A program made the translations under genes and the position numbers. Below are positions 37,926 through 44,801 of a stretch of 54,639 nucleotides of DNA, piece after piece; the first letter of the stretch is position 1, and each line of letters begins with the position of its first letter. The notes under the pieces are model-generated. The model was given only the letters and a program-made list of their open reading frames with translations, did not search any database and had not been told where the DNA came from. This DNA is from Burkholderia cepacia (lineage in GTDB: Bacteria > Pseudomonadota > Gammaproteobacteria > Burkholderiales > Burkholderiaceae): NCBI RefSeq assembly GCF_001039005.1, contig NZ_LDWR01000074.1:1-54639 (forward strand). Reading direction: 5' to 3'.

Positions 37926-39103
37926 AGGGCTCCTTCAGCGTGGGCTTCGGTCTGCGCGGCGCCGATGTGCCGCATCAGACGGGTCTTGACCTCGACCGGC
38001 GTGACGGTCGGGCGGGGCAGGCCGTCGGGCACGCCCGTGCGGATCGCGAGACGCACGAACTGGGCACCGTCGTGAGACCCGGCCAGCGCCGTATCGAGCA
38101 CGTCGAGCGTGTCGCCTTCGACCGCCGACGCGTAGCCGCATGCGGCCGCGACGCCCGCGAACGATACGTGCCGCGACACCGTTGCCTGGCCGCCCGTCGA
38201 TTCGTGCGCGCCGTTGTCGAGCAGCACGTGCGTGAGGTTGGCCGGGCCGTAGGTGCCGAGCGTGGCGAACACGCCCATCCGCATCAGCGCGGCGCCGTCG
38301 CCGTCGACCGCGACCACGCGCAGGTCGGGGCGCGCGAGCGCGAGGCCGAGCGCGAGCGGCGTCAGGCAGCCCATCGAGCCGACCATGTACAGCTGGTTCG
38401 GGCGATCGTCGATCGCGTAGAGTTCGCGGCCGCAGAAGCCGGTCGACGCGAGCACGACGGTCGAGTCGACCGGCGTGTGCGCGATCACGCGCTGCAGCGC
38501 GTCCTGGCGGGTCGGCCACGCATCGGTCGACGCGGCGCGCGACGTCGATTGCGCGGCGACATGCGCGCGCGGCTGCGCCGCCGGGTTCGCGTTCAGTTCA
38601 TACGGCGCGACGCTGCCTTTCTGCATCACGAGCGCGTACGGGCGGCCCGTCTCGTCCATGTGCGCGATCGCGCGGTCGAGTGCCGGGCCGACCTGTTCGG
38701 GGTCGGTCGGGAACGTCTCCCACGGGATCTCCATCGTGTCGAGCATCGCGGGCGTGATCGGGCCCATCAGCGCGTGCTGCGGCTCGTCGGCGACGCCCGG
38801 CTGGCCGCGCCACGTGACGATCAGCAGTTGCGGCAGGCGGAACGTCCAGGTCAGCGACGTCAGCGGGCTCACCGCGTTGCCGAGCCCCGAGTTCTGCATC
38901 ATCGCGATCCCGCGCTTGCCGCCGAGCGTCGCGCCGGCGATCAGCGCGACCGCGTCGCCTTCGTTCGCGGCCGACAGGTAATTCAGCGTCGGGTCCTGCA
39001 GCACGTAATTGATGAACGGCGTCAGGTACGAGCAGGGCACGCCTGCGTACCAGTCGAAACCGCGCTCACGCGCGGCCTCGACGAACTGTGCCGCTTCGAT
39101 CAT
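37922..39103 (-). CDS. ppd: Phosphonopyruvate decarboxylase
   Basis: 393 residues from the ATG at 39103, which overlaps the PEP mutase stop by 4 bases; the open frame further upstream is a shadow. It is a thiamine-diphosphate enzyme with the catalytic-Glu region LSAANEGDAVALIAG (Glu48) and the cofactor motif VAVDGDGAALMRMG with LDNGAHESTGGQ. The two halves (PYR domain first, PP domain last) and GVPCSYLTPFINYV match known phosphonopyruvate decarboxylases. It drives the unfavourable mutase equilibrium by converting phosphonopyruvate to phosphonoacetaldehyde and CO2. Confidence 0.93.
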   Translation of the reverse strand: MIEAAQFVEAARERGFDWYAGVPCSYLTPFINYVLQDPTLNYLSAANEGDAVALIAGATLGGKRGIAMMQNSGLGNAVSPLTSLTWTFRLPQLLIVTWRGQPGVADEPQHALMGPITPAMLDTMEIPWETFPTDPEQVGPALDRAIAHMDETGRPYALVMQKGSVAPYELNANPAAQPRAHVAAQSTSRAASTDAWPTRQDALQRVIAHTPVDSTVVLASTGFCGRELYAIDDRPNQLYMVGSMGCLTPLALGLALARPDLRVVAVDGDGAALMRMGVFATLGTYGPANLTHVLLDNGAHESTGGQATVSRHVSFAGVAAACGYASAVEGDTLDVLDTALAGSHDGAQFVRLAIRTGVPDGLPRPTVTPVEVKTRLMRHIGAAQTEAHAEGAL

Positions 39104-40788
39104 TGCGCGCCCCCGTTGCCGGTGCCCGGTTCGGACAGCGGCGTCTGGCCGTGCGCGAAGTCGCCCGCGCGGCGGAAGTCTTCGAGATCGTTCACACCGC
39201 GCCAGTGGCCGTGGACGTACTGCACCTCGATCTTCTCGCCGGCGGCGATCAGTTCGTTGAGCAGCGACGGGATGTCGAGCGTGTCGAAATCGTCGCGCGC
39301 CTGCAGCGTCGCGAGCATCGCCTTCAGGCGATCGACGCCCGCGCCGCGCACGTTCAACAGGCCGATCCAGCGGCCGTGCGGCGTGCCTGCGGCGACGTCG
39401 CTCGATACGCGTTGCAGATAGGTCTTCTGGCCGAACAGGCCGCGATCGTCCGCCGCCGAGCACAGCGCGAAATCGCGCACGCTCTGGTTGGTCGGCTCGG
39501 TCAACGACGAATCGACCACCACGCTGAACTCGGCCTCGCTCTCCGCGAGGTCGCGCACGATGTAGCTGCGGAACAGCAGGTCGCCGTACGAGATCACGGT
39601 GTCGCCGGTCAGGCGTTCGGCCGCACATGCGAGCGACGCGAGTTCGCCCGTCTGCGCATGGCGTTCGTTGATCACGAGCTTGATGCCCGACGTATCGATC
39701 GCGTCGGCGCGATAACCGCCGACCACGGTGATGTCGTTCACGCCGTGCGTCTTGAAGCCGTCGACGAGCCAGCGCAGCAGCGGCTTGCCGGCGACCGACA
39801 GCATGACCTTGGGCTTGTCCTCGGTCACGGCTTCGAGGCCCTTGCCGCGGCTCGCGGCGAGCACGATCGCGGCGTTCGACGCGCGTGACGACGACGACAG
39901 GTAGATGCGCTCGGCGGCCGAGTACTCGTCGGCGTCCTGCAGGCGGAAGATCTCGTTGACCGATGCCACGCGGTCCTCGACGTTGATCAGCGTTTCGCTC
40001 TCGTGGATCTCGCGCGCGGTCGCCTGCATCGCGGATGCCGACGCGCGGATCAGGTGGTTCGCCCAGATCACGGTGCTGATGCCGGCCTGGCGGAACACGT
40101 CGGTCGGCGTGCTGTAGTACTTGGTCGGCACGATCACGAGCGGCGCCTTGCCGCTCCATTCGCGTGCGAACTGCAGGATCTCGTCCGGGCGCGAGAGCTT
40201 GCTGTGGATCAGGATCGCGTCGGCGCCGGCTTCCGCATACGCGTTCGCGCGGCGCAGTGCCTCGTCCATCCCCCAGCCTGCGATCAGCGCTTCGACACGC
40301 GCGACGATCGAGAAGTCGGGATCGGTCTGCGAATCCTTGCCGGCCTTGATCTTGCCGCAGAACTCGTCGATTTCCGCGAGCGGCTGGCGCTCGCCGCCGA
40401 TGAAGCTGTTGGTCTTCGGGAACTGCTTGTCCTCGATGCAGACGCCGGCGATGCCGCGCTGTTCGAGCTTCTTCACGAGGCGGCGCACGTTGTTGAAGTT
40501 GCCGTAGCCGGTGTCGCCGTCGAGCAGGATCGGCAGGTCGCTCGCGTCGGCCATGAATTCGAGCACGTCGACGACCTGCGTCCAGCTCGCCTCGTTGTTG
40601 TCGCGCACGCCGAACTGCGCGGAGATCGCGAGGCCCGACGCCCAGATCCCCTTGAAGCCGGCTTCGCGGACGATTCGCGCGGACAGGCCGTTGTGCGCTT
40701 CCATCAGGAATTCGAGGTCGCTGCTGACGAGCATGCGGCGCAGGCGTGCGCTGCGCGATTCGGTGAAATTGGGTTCGCGTGCGTTCAT
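39100..40788 (-). CDS. pepM: Phosphoenolpyruvate mutase fused to a nucleotidyltransferase domain
   Basis: 562 residues from the ATG at 40788. Residues about 15-295 are the mutase of the isocitrate lyase superfamily, with the diagnostic EDKQFPKTNS (119-128, i.e. EDK-x5-NS) that separates true PEP mutases from look-alikes. Residues about 305-550 are a nucleotidyltransferase: AAIVLAASRGKGLEAVTEDK with PKVMLSVAGKPLLRW, and an acidic site in VISYGDLLF. The mutase forms the C-P bond (PEP to phosphonopyruvate); the fused domain probably activates the phosphonate with CTP, as for PntC-type cytidylyltransferases. Its start overlaps the free nucleotidyltransferase stop by 4 bases. Confidence 0.95.
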   Translation of the reverse strand: MNAREPNFTESRSARLRRMLVSSDLEFLMEAHNGLSARIVREAGFKGIWASGLAISAQFGVRDNNEASWTQVVDVLEFMADASDLPILLDGDTGYGNFNNVRRLVKKLEQRGIAGVCIEDKQFPKTNSFIGGERQPLAEIDEFCGKIKAGKDSQTDPDFSIVARVEALIAGWGMDEALRRANAYAEAGADAILIHSKLSRPDEILQFAREWSGKAPLVIVPTKYYSTPTDVFRQAGISTVIWANHLIRASASAMQATAREIHESETLINVEDRVASVNEIFRLQDADEYSAAERIYLSSSSRASNAAIVLAASRGKGLEAVTEDKPKVMLSVAGKPLLRWLVDGFKTHGVNDITVVGGYRADAIDTSGIKLVINERHAQTGELASLACAAERLTGDTVISYGDLLFRSYIVRDLAESEAEFSVVVDSSLTEPTNQSVRDFALCSAADDRGLFGQKTYLQRVSSDVAAGTPHGRWIGLLNVRGAGVDRLKAMLATLQARDDFDTLDIPSLLNELIAAGEKIEVQYVHGHWRGVNDLEDFRRAGDFAHGQTPLSEPGTGNGGAQ

Positions 40789-41552
40789 CGTGCGGCTCCT
40801 GCGGTAGTGCGTTGAATCAGGGGGAGGATTTCTTGCGTGGCGCGTGCGACGTCGTTCGGGAAGTCGATCTCGATCCACGGCGAGCCCGTCACGTCGGCGA
40901 TGTCGAACGAATGGCCGCCTTCGAGCAGCAGGTCGCGCACGGCTTCCTCGTGCGGCATGTTCGCGCGGCCGCTGTCGACGTAGCCCGCGACGATCGTCGC
41001 GAGGCGGCGCGCGGTGCCTTCGGTGAAGCGGAAGAAGCCGACCGATTCGCCGATCGTGTCGTAGTCGAGGTCGACCGCAAGCTGCTTGCGCAGCTCGACC
41101 GGCACGCCGTTCTTCACGCACAGCTTGACGGGTTCGTCGCCGGCCTCGAAGTCGCGGTCGATCAGCAGGCGGTCGACCGCCTTATCGGGATCGGCCATCA
41201 GCGCATGCAGGATGTTTTCGTCGTACAGCACGTCGGCGTCCATCAGCAGCACGTCGCCGCCGCGCGTCATCGCGTCGGCGATGGTATGCACGGTCAGCAC
41301 GCTGCCGAGGTCGTAGCGCTCGTTCAGCACGATTTCGGCCTGGCGGCCGAGGCGCTTCAATTCCTGCTCGACCTTCTCGGACTGGAAGCCGAGCCCGAGC
41401 ACGATCTCGTCGACGCCCGCGGCGTCGAGCACGCGCAAATGGCGCTCGAGCAGCGAAACGTCGTCAAAGCGCAGCAGGCACTTCGGGAACTGCGCTTCGG
41501 GCGGTTGTTGCAGGCGCAAGCCGAGGCCTGCCGCAAGAATGATGGCTCGCAT
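40785..41552 (-). CDS. Sugar-1-phosphate/alcohol-phosphate-type nucleotidyltransferase
   Basis: 255 residues from the ATG at 41552, which has GGAG 5-6 bases upstream; an ATG 5 codons earlier lacks this. MRAIILAAGLGLRL with FPKCLLRFDD is the NTP-binding loop, and LLMDADVLYD (Asp105, Asp107) the metal site. The fold is that of LicC/IspD-like cytidylyltransferases and GalU-like enzymes. In this operon it is a second candidate, besides the domain fused to PepM, for making CMP-2-aminoethylphosphonate. The PepM gene overlaps its end; the flippase-like gene precedes it by 36 bases. Confidence 0.88.
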   Translation of the reverse strand: MRAIILAAGLGLRLQQPPEAQFPKCLLRFDDVSLLERHLRVLDAAGVDEIVLGLGFQSEKVEQELKRLGRQAEIVLNERYDLGSVLTVHTIADAMTRGGDVLLMDADVLYDENILHALMADPDKAVDRLLIDRDFEAGDEPVKLCVKNGVPVELRKQLAVDLDYDTIGESVGFFRFTEGTARRLATIVAGYVDSGRANMPHEEAVRDLLLEGGHSFDIADVTGSPWIEIDFPNDVARATQEILPLIQRTTAGAAR

Positions 41553-41588
41553 GGGTTCTCCAACCAAAAAGCCGGCGGATCTGAACGA

Positions 41589-42590
41589 TCAGTCGGCGAG
41601 CGGCTGCGGCGCACGGCGCCGCTGCCAGTTTCTTTCACTGAAATGCAGATAGAGCAGGCCGGGCAGGCCGAGCGCGAGTTCGCGCGCGCGCTTCGCGAGC
41701 GACAGCGCGAGCGCCGCGTCGGGCGGCAGGCCGACCAGCGGCGCGAGCAGCAGGTAGCCGCCTTCCTGCGCGCCGAGCGAGCCCGGGATCGCGAAGGCCG
41801 CGCCGCGGATCGCCTGGCCGACGCTCTCGAGCAGCAGCGCGTCGAGCCAGCTGACCGGGTGCCCGAGGAAGTGCAGCGCGAGCCACACTTCCGCGGTGCC
41901 GACGATCCAGCCGACGAGGCTCAGTGCGAACGTCTTCGCGACCTTCGCACGATCGCGGTACAGCGCGCCGACCGCAGCGTCGATCGCATCGGCACGGGTC
42001 GCGAGCGACGACCAGTCGCGCGGGCCGAGCAGCTTCGACGCGAGACGCATGCCGCGGCCGAACAGCCCGCGCCGCTGCGCGACATAGAACAGCGCGGCGA
42101 GGGTGCCGAGCACGCCGGTGGCGATCAGCGCGGGCGTGCGCAGGTGCGCGACCGACTCGTGCGTTGCATACAGGCTGAACGCGCAGATGCCGATCAGCGC
42201 GAACGCCATTTGCGCGAGCGCCTGCATCGTCGTGCTGACGGTGACCGCCGCCGCCGCATCGGCCATCCGCGTGCCGCGCTGCGCGAGGTGGCGCACCATC
42301 AGCACGGGGCCGCCGATCTGCCCGGCAGGCAGCAGGCTGTTGACCGATTCGCCGACCCAGCGCGCGCGCAGCGCGTTGCCGAGCTCGGCGCCCGGCTGGC
42401 CGCGACGAAACATCACCGAGATCGCGATCGCATCGATCACGAGCGGCACGACGTGGGACGCCGCGACGAGCGCGAGCCCCCATCCGGCCGCGAGAAACGT
42501 GGACGCGACGGCGCCGACGCCTTGCCATGCGAGGAGTGCGATGAAGAGTGCCGTCCCGAGGGACAGCAGGATCAGGCCGGCGCGTGTCAT
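41589..42590 (-). CDS. Lysylphosphatidylglycerol-synthase-TM / HpnL-like membrane protein (putative flippase)
   Basis: 333 residues from the ATG at 42590, overlapping the oxygenase stop by 4 bases. About eight membrane segments; characteristic pieces are ARWVGESVNSLLPAGQIGGP, SVGQAIRGAAFAIPGSLGAQ and EGGYLLLAPLVGLPPDAALA, the pattern of the LPG_synthase_TM / HpnL family. Members without the cytoplasmic synthase domain, as here, are linked to movement or processing of membrane lipids. Its place between a CDP-alcohol phosphotransferase and phosphonate genes suggests it handles the operon's lipid product. Confidence 0.85.
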   Translation of the reverse strand: MTRAGLILLSLGTALFIALLAWQGVGAVASTFLAAGWGLALVAASHVVPLVIDAIAISVMFRRGQPGAELGNALRARWVGESVNSLLPAGQIGGPVLMVRHLAQRGTRMADAAAAVTVSTTMQALAQMAFALIGICAFSLYATHESVAHLRTPALIATGVLGTLAALFYVAQRRGLFGRGMRLASKLLGPRDWSSLATRADAIDAAVGALYRDRAKVAKTFALSLVGWIVGTAEVWLALHFLGHPVSWLDALLLESVGQAIRGAAFAIPGSLGAQEGGYLLLAPLVGLPPDAALALSLAKRARELALGLPGLLYLHFSERNWQRRRAPQPLAD

Positions 42591-43396
42591 GACCCGGTCG
42601 TGCGTCGCGTGGCCAGTTGCTTGAACACCTGGCGGAAACCGAAATACGCGATCGCGTCCTTCATGTTCGAGATGAAGCGCTTCCACGGCCGCATGCCGGG
42701 GTTCGTCACGTATTCGAATGTGAGCGACACGCGCATCTCGTTCTGGCCGAGCGGCGTGATGCGGTGGCGCAGCTTGTCGCCGTCGAACAGCACGATGCCG
42801 CCGTCGGCGATCTGCACCGAGCCCGGCTCGTCGGCCATGTCCGGGTTGCGCGTGTGCAGCTCGTAGTCGAGCCGGCACGACGATTCGTCGATCACGCCGA
42901 TCAGCAGCGTGTAGCGGCGGCCGTCGTAGTACGACGTGTCGTAGTGCCAGCCGATGTGGTCGCCGGGCTTCGTGTAGTAATACAGCGCGTACGCGTGCGG
43001 ATCGTCGTCCGGCGACAGCATCAGCTTGTCGCCCGTGACCTTCTCGAGGAAGCTGATCAGCGCCTTCGATCGGTACAGTTCGGCGATGTACGGCGCCTGC
43101 TCGTCGATCGTATGGCGGCTCACGCTGCCACCCTGTTTGTGGCCGGGCAGGTAATTGCGGTTCAGGCCGGCCTGCATCGCGCGGGCGGCCGCCGCCAGCT
43201 TCGCGTGCGCGTCGGCCGGCAGGAACGTGTCGAGATACAGGAACGACCCCTGGCGCGTATAGTCGCCGCGCAGGCGGTCGAGGTCGAGATGGCCGACGCG
43301 GTCGGCCACGGTGCGATCGGGGTCGGACGCGGCCGCGCGTGCAGGCGCGGGGCGTGCCGGGCTCAGCACGGAGTCGTCGCGCGTGCTAGGAGTCAT
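42587..43396 (-). CDS. Fe(II)/2-oxoglutarate-dependent oxygenase
   Basis: 269 residues. The double-stranded beta-helix has an intact facial triad: His151 and Asp153 in IGWHYDTSYYDG and His211 in KLRHRITPLG, with Arg222 in EMRVSLTFEYV to bind 2-oxoglutarate. It resembles proteins annotated near the HalD/BesD amino-acid halogenases, but those lack the Asp carboxylate; HxD here indicates a hydroxylase. It overlaps its neighbours by 4 bases on both sides. Plausible substrates are 2-aminoethylphosphonate (to 1-hydroxy-2-aminoethylphosphonate) or the lipid part of the product; neither is shown by sequence. Confidence 0.86.
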   Translation of the reverse strand: MTPSTRDDSVLSPARPAPARAAASDPDRTVADRVGHLDLDRLRGDYTRQGSFLYLDTFLPADAHAKLAAAARAMQAGLNRNYLPGHKQGGSVSRHTIDEQAPYIAELYRSKALISFLEKVTGDKLMLSPDDDPHAYALYYYTKPGDHIGWHYDTSYYDGRRYTLLIGVIDESSCRLDYELHTRNPDMADEPGSVQIADGGIVLFDGDKLRHRITPLGQNEMRVSLTFEYVTNPGMRPWKRFISNMKDAIAYFGFRQVFKQLATRRTTGS

Positions 43397-44151
43397 TTGG
43401 AAGCCTGGATTTCAGTAGGGTTTTGAGCGCCCCCAGACCTGTCGCTGCGCGCCAGGCCCCCCGAGGGGGGCAAGAAAACTTGGGGCGGCCCGGCGTTTTC
43501 TTGCGGGAGGTTGCCGCGCCGGACGATGCGCCACCAGTCGATCACGACCCAGGCGGCGAACAGCGGCGCGCCGATCGACGCCGCGAGCAGGAACGGCTCG
43601 ACGCCGTCGACGAGCGTCACGAGCGGCAGCAGGTACAGCACGTCCTCGGTCTCGAAGCCGCCTGCGAATGCCTGCTTGGTGCCGGCCTTGCCGGCGATCG
43701 ATTCGATCCGCATGCGCAGGAAGAAGATCAGTGCGACGGCCGCGCCGGCCACCGCGCCGAGCAGCACCGGCGACGCAGCCATCTGGCCGCCCTGAGCGAC
43801 GATGCCGAGGCCCATGCTGACGAACAGCGCGATCGTGACGAGCGCGTCCGCCGCGAGGTCGTAAAAATGGCCGATCTTGCTGGTTTTGCCGCTGATACGC
43901 GCGAGCTCGCCATCGGTGTGGTCGACGAAGTTCGACAGGACGATCAGGAACGCGCCCGCGTTGCTCCAGCCGAAACCGCCGTGCGCGAGACACCAGGCGC
44001 CGGCGAGGCCGATCAGCAGACGCAGTGTAGTGAGGTGATTCGGGGTGACCGGCGTATCGACGAGCGGTCGGACAAGCGAGCGCGCGAGCCGCGCATCCCA
44101 GGTGCGTGGCAGGGGGGGCTCGGAGCGTGTGGCGGTTTTTCTTTGGTCCAT
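43393..44151 (-). CDS. CDP-alcohol phosphotransferase, first gene of the phosphonate operon
   Basis: 252 residues with about five or six membrane segments. The full family signature D-x2-DG-x2-AR-x8-G-x3-D-x3-D is present at residues 77-102 (DHTDGELAR, then GHFYDLAAD), so all four catalytic Asp (77, 80, 98, 102) are intact. These enzymes join a CMP-activated head group to a lipid alcohol, or the reverse, at the membrane. With a CMP-phosphonate made by the neighbouring nucleotidyltransferases, the product would be a phosphonolipid. The next gene starts inside its stop (ATGA). Confidence 0.92.
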   Translation of the reverse strand: MDQRKTATRSEPPLPRTWDARLARSLVRPLVDTPVTPNHLTTLRLLIGLAGAWCLAHGGFGWSNAGAFLIVLSNFVDHTDGELARISGKTSKIGHFYDLAADALVTIALFVSMGLGIVAQGGQMAASPVLLGAVAGAAVALIFFLRMRIESIAGKAGTKQAFAGGFETEDVLYLLPLVTLVDGVEPFLLAASIGAPLFAAWVVIDWWRIVRRGNLPQENAGPPQVFLPPSGGLARSDRSGGAQNPTEIQASK

Positions 44152-44169
44152 CGGCGAAATATATACGGA

Positions 44170-44199
44170 ATTGTAATTTGTTGCTTTTTATTCAATCAA
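44170..44199 (-). promoter_or_regulatory. Promoter of the phosphonate operon
   Basis: On the minus strand TTGATT (44199-44194) and TACAAT (44175-44170) are separated by 18 bases, a good sigma70 match in an AT-rich patch. The -10 lies only 18 bases before the ATG of the CDP-alcohol phosphotransferase, so the leader would be about a dozen bases and no Shine-Dalgarno is visible. Confidence 0.6.
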
Positions 44200-44210
44200 T
44201 GTCCTGACAT
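44199..44210. promoter_or_regulatory. Inverted repeat at the phosphonate promoter
   Basis: ATGTC-CT-GACAT overlaps the upstream edge of the -35 box, a typical place for an activator or repressor. The regulator is unknown. Confidence 0.35.
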
Positions 44211-44801
44211 ACAAGAGTGTTACCGCGTCCTGCGGGTGTCGGCCGGTCGAAAACCGCGCATGCGAAAGGGCAGGTAAACGGGGCGGCCGCACCCGTATTC
44301 CAGTGTGGTTCGCATCGTGCGGGTGTCAAGGGCGGACGGGCCTCCGAGGCCGGCGCGGCGGTTATTTTCGCGCATGCCGGCGGACGGCGCGCGGCGCGTG
44401 CAACCTTGACCCGCGTCGGGCCCAGAACAGCCGCATCGGGCGACAATTGGCCGCGCCGCCAGCGGGTCGTCGATTGTTGATGGACCGGCGATAAATTTCA
44501 ATGGAAATCCGCCGATTGATGCGCACGGGTTGGCGATCGTCGACCGACCATTCGATCGCGGCTTTCGTGCACCTTTCGTGTGCATTCGGCGCATGCGGAT
44601 CGCCTGTCACAGAACGGTCGTTCGATACCCGGCAAATTCGGTAAGGATCTTTTGCATTCAGCGGACATTTCGCGGCGATTGCCTCTGCGATACTCCGACC
44701 GTGCCTGTGGTGCCGGCCGCCCCGAGCGGCCCCAAGGGCTTCATGTCGCTCCGGAGCGACCCCGCGACATCAACGACAGACCAAAGCGTCAGAAACCAGC
44801 C

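Larger units (their letters stand above)
44152..44801. other. Divergent intergenic region, phosphonate operon / CoA-transferase
   Basis: About 650 bases with no convincing gene. The left end (44152-44215) is markedly AT-rich and holds the phosphonate-operon promoter and an inverted repeat; the remainder is mixed composition and should contain the CoA-transferase promoter, which I could not pick out. Open frames here on both strands lack start signals and normal codon use. Confidence 0.55.

Noticed and set aside
36705..38075. 456-codon plus-strand frame starting in the IS6 remnant
   Set aside because: It continues the dead transposase frame and then runs antisense through phnW; no independent gene is supported.
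42587..43396. HalD/BesD-type halogenase
   Set aside because: Halogenases need Gly or Ala in place of the Asp ligand; this protein has His-Tyr-Asp, so hydroxylation is expected.
36858..44151. Antibiotic-type phosphonate cluster such as fosfomycin or phosphinothricin
   Set aside because: No methyltransferase, peptide-ligase, resistance or efflux genes are in the run, and the CDP-alcohol phosphotransferase points to lipid attachment. It is not strictly excluded.
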